Assembly (NCBI RefSeq): GCF_902498805.1
Contig: NZ_LR701609.1
Span: forward strand, 1 to 56,209
Source: Imperialibacter sp. EC-SDR9
GTDB taxonomy: Bacteria; Bacteroidota; Bacteroidia; Cytophagales; Cyclobacteriaceae
DNA: 56,209 bases
Reading direction: 5' to 3'
Positions 7,160 to 15,712 of the stretch are shown here, in pieces. The notes under the pieces were generated by a model, which ran no database searches, was not told the origin of the DNA, and worked only from the letters and a program-made list of their open reading frames with translations. A program made the position numbers and the translations under genes. Numbering within the stretch: the first letter of the stretch is position 1; each line of letters starts with the position of its first letter.

Positions 7160-7795
7160 ATGCGTCTTCTTTACCTTTTCCTGGCCCTGGCAGCCATAGT
7201 GCTGATCTCCTTCTTCATCTGGGGCGATCCGCTCATGGAGACTTTCTCTATGGAAGGCTCGGTTAACTGGCTGAGTCAGTATGGCAGCTGGGCCTGGGCC
7301 ATGGGCATTGTGCTGCTGATGGGCGACCTGTTATTACCGCTCCCAGCCACGCTTGTCATGTCTGCGTTGGGCTATATTTATGGGCCTGTCGTTGGGGGAC
7401 TTATCAGCGCAGCAGGTTCTTTTATCACTAGCTCCTTCGGTTACTGGCTGTGCCGACTCATGGGCGAGAAAGCTGCCATCAAGCTGCTGGGTGAAAAGGA
7501 CTATGAAAAGGGCAAAAAGCTTTCCGGCAAAATAGGGGGCTGGGTAGTGGTGCTTTCCCGCTGGCTGCCGGTATTTCCTGAGGTGATTTCGTGCATGGCT
7601 GGCATGGTGCGCATGAACGCTACACACTTTCACCTGGCGCTGGCCAGTAGTGCCATACCCATGGGGTTTGTTTTTGCCTTTATCGGAAGTGCGGGGACAG
7701 AGAATCCTACCATTGCAGTGATATTAAGCGCAGGGCTGCCTCCGCTGATTTGGCTTGCCATCAGGCCGATTTTTAAGGCAAGGCTTACAGCGTAA
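7160..7795 (+). CDS. TVP38/TMEM64 family membrane protein
   Basis: Integral membrane protein of 211 residues with an N-terminal membrane segment (residues 3-20), a VTT/SNARE-associated domain (GDLLLPLPATLVMSALG, then YGPVVGG and GYWLCRLMG), the conserved LSRWLPVFPEVISCMAG re-entrant region and a final helix. DedA/TVP38 relatives are implicated in lipid-carrier or phospholipid translocation and envelope stress, but this member's substrate is unknown. It ends 18 bp before the left end of the palindromic element at 7813. Confidence 0.85.
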   Translation: MRLLYLFLALAAIVLISFFIWGDPLMETFSMEGSVNWLSQYGSWAWAMGIVLLMGDLLLPLPATLVMSALGYIYGPVVGGLISAAGSFITSSFGYWLCRLMGEKAAIKLLGEKDYEKGKKLSGKIGGWVVVLSRWLPVFPEVISCMAGMVRMNATHFHLALASSAIPMGFVFAFIGSAGTENPTIAVILSAGLPPLIWLAIRPIFKARLTA

Positions 7796-7812
7796 GCCCC
7801 GCCTTCATACAT

Positions 7813-8044
7813 TAACGTGAGTTCGATATAAGAATGTAACAAAACATCACCGAGGGGCGTCATTGCGGAAATTTTCTTCAGATATTTTTCTTATCTGAAG
7901 AAAATTATCCGTTCCACGTCGGCGCAATCTCCGCCTCAAGACATATGAGATTCCGGGCTGCCCGCCTGGGATAAATATTGGCCTATTTTGATTTTAGGCC
8001 AATATTTTCCGGAATGACGACATTCTTATATCGAACTCACGTTA
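7813..8044. mobile_element. MITE-like element with 25-bp perfect terminal inverted repeats
   Basis: Bases 7813-7837 (TAACGTGAG...GAATGT) are the exact reverse complement of 8020-8044. The trinucleotide CAT lies immediately outside both ends, a possible short target duplication. Inside are two strong hairpins: 7870-7884 with 7892-7906 (15 bp, perfect) and 7974-7985 with 7995-8006 (12 bp, perfect). A subterminal pair GTCATTGCGGAA/TTCCGGAATGAC has one mismatch. There is no open frame for a transposase, so it would be non-autonomous. It fills the gap between two convergent genes and may also act as their terminator. Confidence 0.75.
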
Positions 8045-8053
8045 CATTAGCAA

Positions 8054-9454
8054 TTAAAGTCGCTTTACGCTGGGTTTCAAATCCGTCAGGTCGGCAATCT
8101 TGATCTTCTTATTGCCTTGTTCAATGCTTTTTCGGGCTGCCACACCAATCAGCACCGCCATAGCGCCATCCCGGCTACCGGCCGCATGGCGTAGCGGATC
8201 AGGCGCATTGGGGTCCTTAAAAATTCTGTCCTGCAGTCGGCTATCACCTCCCCCATGGCCAGCTCGCACTCTCGGCACTTTGATCTGCTGGTAGTCGGCA
8301 AAATTCTTCATCACCATCATCTGATCAAACTCCTCAGCTTCTTCCTTTTTGCCTTGCGTCATTTCCAGCTCATGGCGGTTGGCCTGATCTACCTCATCCT
8401 TCCCCTGCTGCCATGGAATGTCCTCCCAGCTATCCAGCCTGCCTTCCATGCCATTGAATGCCACTCTCCAGCCTTCGTAAGGCGAATACGTAGTCAACGA
8501 GTAGTTCACTACCACCCCATTGGCATATTTGATCTGGGCACTCATTTTATCATAGATATTGATATCGTCTTTCCATACGCAGCCGTCTCTCAGGTAACCA
8601 TCATATTTTTCATTGTCGGCGTACAGGCTCATCAGGTTTTTACTTTTGGTCATGTCCCAGTAAAACTTGCAGTTGCTTTTGTGCGGGCACGGCCGACAGT
8701 TGGTGTGCTTGAATTCAGTATGGTTATTGCCGTAGTGCTCCAACTCGCCAAACGCTACCACTTCAATAGGATCAGAGTCTATCCACCAGTTGAGCAGGTC
8801 AAAGTGGTGGCTGGCCTTGTGCACCCAAAGGCTACCGCTGTTCTCAACCAACCGGTGCCAGCGACGGAAGTAATCCGCCCCGTGATACACGTTCAGGTAC
8901 CAGTGAAAATCTACAGAGGTGAGTTTACCGGCTACATTGTCTGCCAGTTGCTGTTTGATGGCGGTGGCCAAAGTAGAGTACCTGTAGTTAAAGCCCACAA
9001 TCACCTTTTTGCCCGACTTGCGCTCGGCATCCAGTATCGCCTGGCATTTCACATCATCGGTCGTCATGGGCTTTTCCGTCAGCACGTTATAGCCTTTATT
9101 CAGCGATTTGATAACAAACTCATGGTGCGTAGAATCCATGGTGGTAACAATCACCAGATCGGGCTTTGTTTTGTCAAGCATGTCGTCGAAGTTGTCGAAC
9201 ATCTTGGCATTTGGTGCAAATTCGTTTTTGGCCAGGTCCATCCGTCCTTTGTTCACGTCATGCAGCCCAACAAACTCAAGGTCGTCGCCATAGCTGCTCA
9301 CAACCCTTTTTCCCCAAAAGCCAATTCCCCTTGACCCTGTACCCACCATGACAACTTTTCTTTTTGCCCTTTTGGCGAAAGCATTCATGGGATTCACAAG
9401 CATGGAGCCCGCAACAGCCGCTCCGGTAGTAGCTACAAATGATCTTCTCTGCAT
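8054..9454 (-). CDS. Gfo/Idh/MocA family oxidoreductase, Tat-exported
   Basis: NAD(P)-binding sugar-type oxidoreductase of 466 residues. The Tat-like signal begins MQRRSF and runs through AAVAGSML to NAFA. The Rossmann loop is VGTGSRG at 37-43 and the conserved EKP motif is at 127-129, with the catalytic Lys present. The middle contains CRPCPHKSNC, a cysteine cluster that recurs in some exported members and could bind a metal or form disulfides. Substrate unknown. It is the third Tat-exported carbohydrate-type enzyme in the first 9.5 kb but is not in an operon with the other two. Divergent from the serine hydrolase gene. Confidence 0.9.
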   Translation of the reverse strand: MQRRSFVATTGAAVAGSMLVNPMNAFAKRAKRKVVMVGTGSRGIGFWGKRVVSSYGDDLEFVGLHDVNKGRMDLAKNEFAPNAKMFDNFDDMLDKTKPDLVIVTTMDSTHHEFVIKSLNKGYNVLTEKPMTTDDVKCQAILDAERKSGKKVIVGFNYRYSTLATAIKQQLADNVAGKLTSVDFHWYLNVYHGADYFRRWHRLVENSGSLWVHKASHHFDLLNWWIDSDPIEVVAFGELEHYGNNHTEFKHTNCRPCPHKSNCKFYWDMTKSKNLMSLYADNEKYDGYLRDGCVWKDDINIYDKMSAQIKYANGVVVNYSLTTYSPYEGWRVAFNGMEGRLDSWEDIPWQQGKDEVDQANRHELEMTQGKKEEAEEFDQMMVMKNFADYQQIKVPRVRAGHGGGDSRLQDRIFKDPNAPDPLRHAAGSRDGAMAVLIGVAARKSIEQGNKKIKIADLTDLKPSVKRL

Positions 9455-9519
9455 ATCTGTTTAAATAGGTTTCAATCAAGATACCCATTTGTCCCGGGAA
9501 TTCGAAGCATTTCTTGCAA

Positions 9520-9570
9520 ATAGCCAAATGGTTGACGTGAACGGTGGCTCATGCTTTCAAATTTGGCTAT
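9520..9570. promoter_or_regulatory. Inverted repeat in the divergent promoter region
   Basis: ATAGCCAAAT at 9520-9529 is the exact reverse complement of ATTTGGCTAT at 9561-9570. The right arm ends 8 bases before the ATG of the serine hydrolase gene. Two half-sites 31 bases apart could form an operator or a leader hairpin around the start. Confidence 0.35.
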
Positions 9571-9578
9571 ATTGTGTA

Positions 9579-10673
9579 ATGAAAAAAATGCACCTGACCT
9601 TCCTGGCTGTCGTCTGTTTCGCCTTCAGTTGCCAGCAACCTGAAAAGTCCTCTACTCCCTACGAAGCTGCCATTGCTGAAAGTAGTCGCATGATAGATTC
9701 GCTAATGACTGCTGAGAAAGTGCCTGGCATCGACGCAGCTATTGCCATCAACGGGGAGATTGTCTGGTCACAGGGCTTTGGCTATGCCGATCTGGAGCAC
9801 CAAGTTCCCGTCAAAGCAGGTTACACACTTTTCAGGATAGGTAGTGTTTCAAAGCCAATAGCCGCATCCGCCGCTGCATGGCTGATGGATGAAGGTAAAC
9901 TTGACCTCACACAACCTGTTCAAACTTACGTACCCAGTTTCCCTGCAAAGAGGTATCCCGTAACCGTGAAGCAAGTGGGCGGCCATATTGCAGGCATCAG
10001 GCACTACAGGGGAAATGAAATGCTAAATAGCAGCTATTACTCATCGGTTTCGGAGGGGCTCAATATCTTTAAAGACGACACGCTATTATTTGCGCCCGGC
10101 ACCCAGTATTCTTATTCGAGCTATGGCTTCAACCTTCTGAGTGCCGTGGTAGAAGGCGCCAGTGGGGAAGATTTTCTACCTTTTGTGCAAAAGAATGTGT
10201 TTGACGCCCTGCACATGGATCGTACTACACCAGATGTCAACCATGACATCATCCAGGGGCGCACCTCTTTCTACGACCTCGACAGTCTGGGAAGCATCGT
10301 GAACGCAACTTATGTTGACAACAGCTACAAATGGGCTGGCGGCGGATTTATTTCCTGCACCACCGACCTGATAAAATTTGGTGAAGCCTACAGAACAGGA
10401 ACTTTCCTGAGCGATAGCAGTCGTTCCATTTTGCTCACCTCTCAAGTGCTGGCAGACGGCAACCCAACTGGTTACGGGGTTGGTTGGGGTGTTTGGGAAA
10501 AGAACGGCAGAAAGGGCTTTGGCCACACCGGCGGCTCGGTGGGAGGAATAACAGATTTCCGGGTCTACCCCAAAGAAGGCTTGATCCTCGTGCTTTTATC
10601 AAACTCTTCTGTTACAAAGTATGGAAATGTGGGTGACCGGATCGTCGAGCTTTTTCTCGCCGGTGACAAATAA
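9579..10673 (+). CDS. Serine hydrolase lipoprotein, beta-lactamase class C-like
   Basis: Predicted lipoprotein of 364 residues. The ATG at 9579 is chosen because it gives a signal peptide with a lipobox ending at Cys18 (AFSC); a longer frame from 9489 buries it. The fold is that of penicillin-binding protein/beta-lactamase-like hydrolases. The nucleophile motif is Ser89-Val-Ser-Lys92, Tyr179-Ser-Ser stands for the YxN motif, and His316-Thr-Gly replaces KTG, as in esterase and D-aminopeptidase relatives. Such enzymes cleave peptides, esters or beta-lactams in the periplasm; resistance cannot be inferred. It is closed by its own terminator. Confidence 0.87.
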   Translation: MKKMHLTFLAVVCFAFSCQQPEKSSTPYEAAIAESSRMIDSLMTAEKVPGIDAAIAINGEIVWSQGFGYADLEHQVPVKAGYTLFRIGSVSKPIAASAAAWLMDEGKLDLTQPVQTYVPSFPAKRYPVTVKQVGGHIAGIRHYRGNEMLNSSYYSSVSEGLNIFKDDTLLFAPGTQYSYSSYGFNLLSAVVEGASGEDFLPFVQKNVFDALHMDRTTPDVNHDIIQGRTSFYDLDSLGSIVNATYVDNSYKWAGGGFISCTTDLIKFGEAYRTGTFLSDSSRSILLTSQVLADGNPTGYGVGWGVWEKNGRKGFGHTGGSVGGITDFRVYPKEGLILVLLSNSSVTKYGNVGDRIVELFLAGDK

Positions 10674-10702
10674 TGATGATATGTCGAAGGCTGTAAAAGA
10701 AG

Positions 10703-10734
10703 AAAAGCCTCCTGAAGATCAAGAGGCTTTCTTT
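10703..10734 (+). terminator. Terminator after the serine hydrolase gene
   Basis: AAAGCCTC at 10704-10711 pairs with GAGGCTTT at 10723-10730, and CTTT follows. It lies 30 bases past the stop and separates this gene from the next one on the same strand. Confidence 0.7.
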
Positions 10735-10864
10735 ACTGTTAAACAGGTGTATGAATAAATTTGTGTTATGTAAAGGTATATACGTGACATACCCATTAAG
10801 TAACCACCTCCCCCAGAAAATAATTTACTTTTTTTCATTTTATTTTAAAACCTGATATTTGAGC

Positions 10865-11335
10865 ATGGTAAAAGTACTTTTTGTGTGCCTGGGAAATATT
10901 TGCCGGTCACCTATGGCGGAAGCAATTTTCAACAGGCAGCTCAAAGAGCGGGGGCTGTCCGACCAGATAGCGTCCGATTCAGCTGGAACTTCACGGTACC
11001 ACATCGGGGCCGACCCCGATCCACGTACCATCGACTGTTCCATCACCAACAATACCCCCATTGACCACAAAGCCAGGCAGGTTCGTATTGAAGACTTTCA
11101 CGAGTTTGATTATGTCCTCGCTATGGATCAAAACAACTACAGAGACATTGCGTCGGTTTTCAAAAAGGAGCATCCACACTTTCACTTGATGCGAGAGTTC
11201 GATGAGCGACGAGACAGCCTCGATGTGCCCGATCCCTACTTCGGAGGCATGGACGGCTTTCAGCAAGTGTACGACATGCTGTGGCGGGCAAGCGACAAAC
11301 TGATTGACAGCATTGCCAGGGAAAATAACCTCTAA
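10865..11335 (+). CDS. Low molecular weight protein-tyrosine phosphatase
   Basis: Cytosolic phosphatase of 156 residues. The active-site loop is Cys8-Leu-Gly-Asn-Ile-Cys-Arg14-Ser at the N-terminus, and the general acid is Asp123 in DPYFGG. The ATG at 10865 is preferred to TTG at 10859 because it places the P-loop at the usual residue 8. It removes phosphate from phosphotyrosine, and in many bacteria regulates exopolysaccharide kinases, though some members act on arginine or small molecules. The stop codon touches the start of the fructosamine kinase gene, so the two are translated from one message. Confidence 0.92.
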   Translation: MVKVLFVCLGNICRSPMAEAIFNRQLKERGLSDQIASDSAGTSRYHIGADPDPRTIDCSITNNTPIDHKARQVRIEDFHEFDYVLAMDQNNYRDIASVFKKEHPHFHLMREFDERRDSLDVPDPYFGGMDGFQQVYDMLWRASDKLIDSIARENNL

Positions 11336-12214
11336 ATGTTTGATGAGCATTTTAAATCGTTCTTCGAAAAGGTCATCTTCCAAAGTACGGGTGTAGAAAC
11401 AGAAGAGATCGATTTTAGCTTTGTGGCCGGTGGCTGCATCAACAACACAGTCAAATTAAGCTGCAAGGCAGGTGTGTTCTTTCTGAAATGGAACGAAAGC
11501 GCACCAGCAGGCATGTTCGAAGCAGAAGCCAAAGGGCTGAAGCTCTTGCAAGACACAGGAGCCGTGGGGGTGCCGGAAATAATCAACAGGGGTAACATTG
11601 AAGGGAAAGATTATTTATTACTCGAATTCCTGGAGCCGGGCAGGCGGGCTGCCAACCAGGCGGAAACACTTGGAAGGGAACTGGCCGCCCTTCACCAAAA
11701 CTCCTCCACCAGCTTTGGCCTCGATCACGACAATTACATTGGCCGACTCCCTCAAAAAAATGAAACGAGACCATCGTGGATCGATTTCTTTATCGAGTGT
11801 CGGTTGAAACCACAGGTGGGTCTGGCTGCTTACAATGGCCTCATCGCAAACGATACGGTGTTGCGATTTGAAGCCTTCTACGCTAAGCTGCCCGCTCTTT
11901 TTCCTGAAGAGCGCCCTTCCCTGCTCCATGGCGACCTTTGGAGTGGCAATGTGCACATAGGGCCCGGCGGACATGTCTGGCTCATTGACCCTGCAGTTTA
12001 TTTCGGACACCGGGAAATGGATCTGGCCTTTACCCAGCTGTTTGGAGGATTTGATGCCTCCTTCTATTCCGCCTACCACGAATCCTTCCCCCTGCAGCCT
12101 GGCTGGAAAGAGAGAATCGATCTCTGTAACCTCTACCCTCTGATGGTGCACGTCAACCTGTTTGGCACCTCCTATCTCGCAGCCGTTGAGCGAACACTTT
12201 CCAGGTATATTTAA
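11336..12214 (+). CDS. Fructosamine kinase family protein
   Basis: Protein of 292 residues with an aminoglycoside-phosphotransferase-like kinase fold. The catalytic loop is HGDLWSGN with Asp200, and Asp218 in LIDPAVYFG takes the DFG place. The family phosphorylates ketoamines on glycated proteins or free ribulosamine and erythrulosamine, leading to deglycation. The pairing with a low-molecular-weight phosphatase, stop to start without a gap, is a recurrent bacterial arrangement: the phosphatase may supply or handle the sugar phosphate intermediate. This is inference from context. Confidence 0.9.
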   Translation: MFDEHFKSFFEKVIFQSTGVETEEIDFSFVAGGCINNTVKLSCKAGVFFLKWNESAPAGMFEAEAKGLKLLQDTGAVGVPEIINRGNIEGKDYLLLEFLEPGRRAANQAETLGRELAALHQNSSTSFGLDHDNYIGRLPQKNETRPSWIDFFIECRLKPQVGLAAYNGLIANDTVLRFEAFYAKLPALFPEERPSLLHGDLWSGNVHIGPGGHVWLIDPAVYFGHREMDLAFTQLFGGFDASFYSAYHESFPLQPGWKERIDLCNLYPLMVHVNLFGTSYLAAVERTLSRYI

Positions 12215-12300
12215 AATATTTCCAGCAGTTTTCTTGCTGGTGCAATCGATTTAGATGTAGTTTTAGGCCTGTTTTAGACGTTAACCCAAAGTTTAAGCGG

Positions 12301-13326
12301 ATGGTAGACAAAAGCAAATTGGGCCAACCCGTTGGCACAACGCTTGATCGTTTTATTAAAAACAAACAAGACGAATTTTCTTTTGCTACCGGGGAATTAT
12401 CCCAAATTCTGAGAGACATCGGGCTGGCAGGCAAAATCATCAATAGAGAGATCAGCCGTGCCGGCCTGGTGGACCTGGGAGGCTCAGTCGGTGAGCAGAA
12501 CATCCAGGGTGAAAATCAACAAAAGCTTGATGTCATTGCCAATATCCGTTTCAAAAGAGCCCTGAGAAACGGCGGCGAGGTGTGTGCCATCGTATCGGAA
12601 GAAGACGACGGCATCATCGACCTCAACAATCCGCATGGTCGCTACATTGTGGCCATCGACCCACTCGACGGCTCTTCCAACATTGACGTCAATGTATCCA
12701 TTGGTACTATTTTTTCCGTTTACCGAAGATTATCGCCTGTAGGCGGCCCTGCCCTGCGGGAGGATGTTCTGCAAAAAGGTGACGACCAGGTGGCTGCAGG
12801 CTATCTGCTCTATGGCTCCTCCACCATGCTGGTATACAGCACAGGGCATGGCGTGAATGGATTTACTTATGATCCGTCGCTGGGAGAGTTCTTTCTGTCG
12901 CACCCCAACATGAAAACTCCAACCATTGGCAATATTTACTCCATCAACGAAGGGTCGAGTCAGCTTTTCGATCCTGGTGTTCAGCAGTATATTCAGCACT
13001 GCAAAGAAAACCAACTCACCGCCCGCTATATCGGCTCATTGGTCGGCGACTTTCACCGAAACATGCTGAAAGGCGGCATTTACATCTACCCGACCACTCC
13101 GAAAGCTCCCAATGGGAAATTGAGACTGCTTTACGAATGCAATGCACTGGCCTATATCATTGAGCAAGCAGGCGGAAAAGCCACAGACGGAAAAGGAAAA
13201 CGAATTCTTGACTTACTACCCAACGAGTTTCACCAGAGAACACCCTTTTTCATCGGATCCAGCGAAATGATGGAAATGGCAGAGTCGTTCAGTCTGGCGA
13301 CTGCCGATACCTCTCCCTTAGTTTGA
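12301..13326 (+). CDS. fbp: Class 1 fructose-1,6-bisphosphatase
   Basis: Gluconeogenic enzyme of 341 residues that hydrolyses fructose 1,6-bisphosphate to fructose 6-phosphate. The metal and substrate site is complete: VSEEDDG at 98-104 and [12 protein letters not shown] at 118-129, then [12 protein letters not shown] and GKLRLLYE further on. Length is normal for class 1 enzymes. Its last 38 bases overlap the 3' end of a convergent small gene, so the two messages are complementary at their ends. Confidence 0.95.
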   Translation: MVDKSKLGQPVGTTLDRFIKNKQDEFSFATGELSQILRDIGLAGKIINREISRAGLVDLGGSVGEQNIQGENQQKLDVIANIRFKRALRNGGEVCAIVSEEDDGIIDLNNPHGRYIVAIDPLDGSSNIDVNVSIGTIFSVYRRLSPVGGPALREDVLQKGDDQVAAGYLLYGSSTMLVYSTGHGVNGFTYDPSLGEFFLSHPNMKTPTIGNIYSINEGSSQLFDPGVQQYIQHCKENQLTARYIGSLVGDFHRNMLKGGIYIYPTTPKAPNGKLRLLYECNALAYIIEQAGGKATDGKGKRILDLLPNEFHQRTPFFIGSSEMMEMAESFSLATADTSPLV

Positions 13327-13624
13327 TTTTCTCCAGCTGCCGATCAACAATGGCAGCGGTAAGATTGGCCGCCACCTGTTCGGGTGCGCTCTCTTCCAGC
13401 AAGGATATCAATTTAGGCTCGGGTAGGTCGATCCGGTAGAGGATGTTCAGTAGCTGTTCAAAGGATTGATCAAGCATTCGACGAATGACAGGAGTCAGCA
13501 CTTCTATAAGCAAACTCCTGGCTTTGTCTTCATCATTGGCTGCGGTGTTCTCAACGCTTTCAGGCACCTCGAAATGCTTGTTCAGCAATTCCAGTGCCCT
13601 GTTGGCAAGATCACGCTCGGCCAT
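13289..13624 (-). CDS. Conserved small helical protein of unknown function
   Basis: Protein of 111 residues, almost entirely predicted helical and acidic, with no signal or membrane segment. The pattern LLNKHFEV, then [19 protein letters not shown] and YRIDLPE with several Leu heptads suggests helical packing. It follows the DUF5606 gene with a one-base overlap at 13624, so it is translationally coupled in an engB-DUF5606 operon. I know no function. The 38-bp antisense overlap with fbp is at its 3' end. Confidence 0.75.
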   Translation of the reverse strand: MAERDLANRALELLNKHFEVPESVENTAANDEDKARSLLIEVLTPVIRRMLDQSFEQLLNILYRIDLPEPKLISLLEESAPEQVAANLTAAIVDRQLEKIKLRERYRQSPD

Positions 13625-14178
13625 TACTTGCCTGCGGACTTCTTTTTGGCAGCGGGCTTGGCCTTGGATTTTTCCTCTTTAGGTTGCTTTTCAGCAGCCT
13701 TGGCAGCAGGAGTCTTCGTAGCAGCCGCTTCTTTAGGTGCCTTTGCCTTAGCTAGCTTTTCTTCCTTCACCTCTTCTTTGGGCTCGTCGAAAACCTCAGG
13801 GGCCACCTCCACCAAAATGCTGTACCAGTTCACCAGCTTCTTAATGTCGGACACGTATACCCTGTCGGCATCGTAAGTGGGCAACACATGCTTCAGAAAT
13901 GACTTCAGCTCCTCGTTATCAGAGTTTTTGGTTAGACCAGTGTCGCCGGCAAATTCCTTGTGCACCTTGCGCATCACGTCCTCCAACGCCACCGTGCCTT
14001 CATTGTCGGTGGTGTAAATAGAAATCTCATGAAGGATAGACACTTTGGAGTTAGCGTTGACTATCAGTTTGGACTTCTTCTCATCTAACGATTCCAGTAT
14101 GACGCCTGAGCGGGTAGGATTGAGAACTTTGTAAAGTCCGCCTTTGCCAGACACTGTTGCAATTTCTTTAAACTCCAT
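13624..14178 (-). CDS. DUF5606 domain protein with charged C-terminal tail
   Basis: Protein of 184 residues. The first 130 or so match the DUF5606 family known from Bacteroidota: LYKVLNPTRSGVILESLDE, then SILHEISIYTTD and VLPTYDADRVYVSDIKK, ending at WYSILVEVAPEVF. The tail from about residue 138 is low-complexity Lys/Ala/Glu/Pro, likely disordered and possibly nucleic-acid binding. Function unknown. It lies 53 bp downstream of the ribosome-assembly GTPase gene engB on the same strand, hinting at a link with translation. Confidence 0.88.
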   Translation of the reverse strand: MEFKEIATVSGKGGLYKVLNPTRSGVILESLDEKKSKLIVNANSKVSILHEISIYTTDNEGTVALEDVMRKVHKEFAGDTGLTKNSDNEELKSFLKHVLPTYDADRVYVSDIKKLVNWYSILVEVAPEVFDEPKEEVKEEKLAKAKAPKEAAATKTPAAKAAEKQPKEEKSKAKPAAKKKSAGK

Positions 14179-14231
14179 ATTTGTCAGTTTGTGGGCGCAA
14201 TTTTAGATATTTTAATCTCACCATTCAACGC

Positions 14232-14843
14232 TTAATCACTTTTTTCCATAAAAAGCCCATTGGCTTCTTCTATATAGCCGAGCAATTCTTCCTTGCCCCG
14301 CTTGTCTTCAGCAGAAGTTACGAAGGATGGAGGCAGAAAAATCCAATACTTCTTCAATTCCCTCATAAAGGCCGCCACGGAAGATTGGGTATGGTTTTTT
14401 GATTGTTTGTCGGCTTTTGTGAACACTATCGACAAAGGTATTTCGTTCTCCCCAGCCCAGTTAAGAAACTCCAGGTCAATTTTTTGCGGAGGGAGCCTCG
14501 AATCGATAAGGACAAACAGGTTGCACAGGTTCTTTCTTTCCAGCAGGTATTGCTGGTTCATGATCTCCCACTTGGCTTTTTCAGTCTTGCTAACTTTGGC
14601 CCAGCCATACCCTGGCATGTCCATCAGCAGCCACGAATCATTGATCAGAAATTGGTTGAGCAACTGTGTCTTTCCTGGCTTTGAGGATGTTTTAGCCAAC
14701 TTACTGTGATTGGTCAGCATGTTAATCAACGACGACTTGCCGACATTACTGCGCCCAATGAAAGCATACTCCGGCAGCTCGGATTCGGGGCAGGTATTAA
14801 CGTTGGCATAGCTTGCCAGAAAAGTGGCTGTATCAATTCGCAT
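14232..14843 (-). CDS. engB: Ribosome biogenesis GTP-binding protein EngB/YsxC
   Basis: Single-domain TrmE-Era-EngA-EngB GTPase of about 203 residues, needed for large-subunit ribosome assembly. The P-loop GRSNVGKSS is near residue 30, the switch region KPGKTQ follows, then DMPGYGWA (G3) and TKADK (G4). The frame is open further upstream, but the ATG at 14841-14843 (MRIDTATF) gives the normal family start. First gene of a three-gene operon with DUF5606 and the small helical protein. Confidence 0.94.
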   Translation of the reverse strand: MRIDTATFLASYANVNTCPESELPEYAFIGRSNVGKSSLINMLTNHSKLAKTSSKPGKTQLLNQFLINDSWLLMDMPGYGWAKVSKTEKAKWEIMNQQYLLERKNLCNLFVLIDSRLPPQKIDLEFLNWAGENEIPLSIVFTKADKQSKNHTQSSVAAFMRELKKYWIFLPPSFVTSAEDKRGKEELLGYIEEANGLFMEKSD

Positions 14844-14989
14844 TTTTTGAAATTTTGGCAAAGATACAAACCCTGCCGAGAACAAATTTTAAAAACGCAA
14901 GGTTTGCAGTATACTTGCGAAAAGTTTCGCACACCAGTTCCCTCATTCATTGCCCTTTTACTGGTTTTATTGACAATTATTTGCATTAG

Positions 14990-15712
14990 ATGACCGTAGT
15001 ACCCTACAAAGAAAAGGAAGGAAGCAAGAAAGCCCAGGTGGCTGAAATGTTTAACAACATTAGCCGCCGGTACGATTTCCTCAATCACTTCCTCAGCCTT
15101 GGCATCGATATCGTTTGGAGAAAAAAAGCTGTTCGGGAGCTCAAAGAGATACAACCAAAGCAAATACTCGACATCGCTACGGGCACCGGCGATTTCGCTA
15201 TTGAAGCCCTTTCGTTGAAACCCGACAAAGTAATTGGTGTCGACATTTCGGAGGGCATGCTGGCCATGGGCAAGAAGAAAATCGCCCGGATGAAGCTGGA
15301 AGACAAAGTTGAACTTCAGATGGGCGATTCAGAAAAGTTGCTCTTCGATGACAATACCTTCGATGCGGTGATCGTTGCCTTTGGGGTAAGGAACTTCGAA
15401 AACCTGGAAAAAGGGCTGGCCGATATGTGGCGGGTGCTGAAACCAGGAGGAAAAGTGGTGGTGCTGGAGTTTTCAAAACCCACCCGCTTTCCCATGAAGC
15501 AGCTTTATAGCTTTTATTTTAAGTACATATTGCCTATTATCGGCAGAATGATCTCTAAAGACCGGGCGGCATATACATACCTTCCCGAGTCGGTAAAAGC
15601 GTTTCCCGACGGGGCGCTGTTTACTAACATACTGGATCGGGTTGGGTTCAAAAAAACAATATGCAAACCACAAACCTTCGGCATTTGCTCCATTTATACC
15701 GGCATCAAGTAG
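14990..15712 (+). CDS. ubiE: Demethylmenaquinone methyltransferase
   Basis: SAM-dependent methyltransferase of 240 residues catalysing the last step of menaquinone synthesis. UbiE/MenG signatures are present: MFNNISRRYDFLN at the start of the core, the SAM loop ILDIATGTGDFA at about 59-70, and LKPGGKVVVLEFSKP late in the fold. With no ubiquinone pathway expected in Bacteroidota, the menaquinone role is favoured. The porT gene starts inside its 3' end with a 52-base overlap. Confidence 0.95.
   Translation: MTVVPYKEKEGSKKAQVAEMFNNISRRYDFLNHFLSLGIDIVWRKKAVRELKEIQPKQILDIATGTGDFAIEALSLKPDKVIGVDISEGMLAMGKKKIARMKLEDKVELQMGDSEKLLFDDNTFDAVIVAFGVRNFENLEKGLADMWRVLKPGGKVVVLEFSKPTRFPMKQLYSFYFKYILPIIGRMISKDRAAYTYLPESVKAFPDGALFTNILDRVGFKKTICKPQTFGICSIYTGIK

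Noticed and set aside
8255-9334. 359-codon frame antisense to the oxidoreductase at 8054
   Set aside because: It is the reverse shadow of a clear Gfo/Idh/MocA gene, with no family resemblance.
9579-10673. Antibiotic-resistance beta-lactamase
   Set aside because: The HTG motif and lipoprotein anchor fit esterase or peptidase relatives of the fold better; resistance cannot be claimed.
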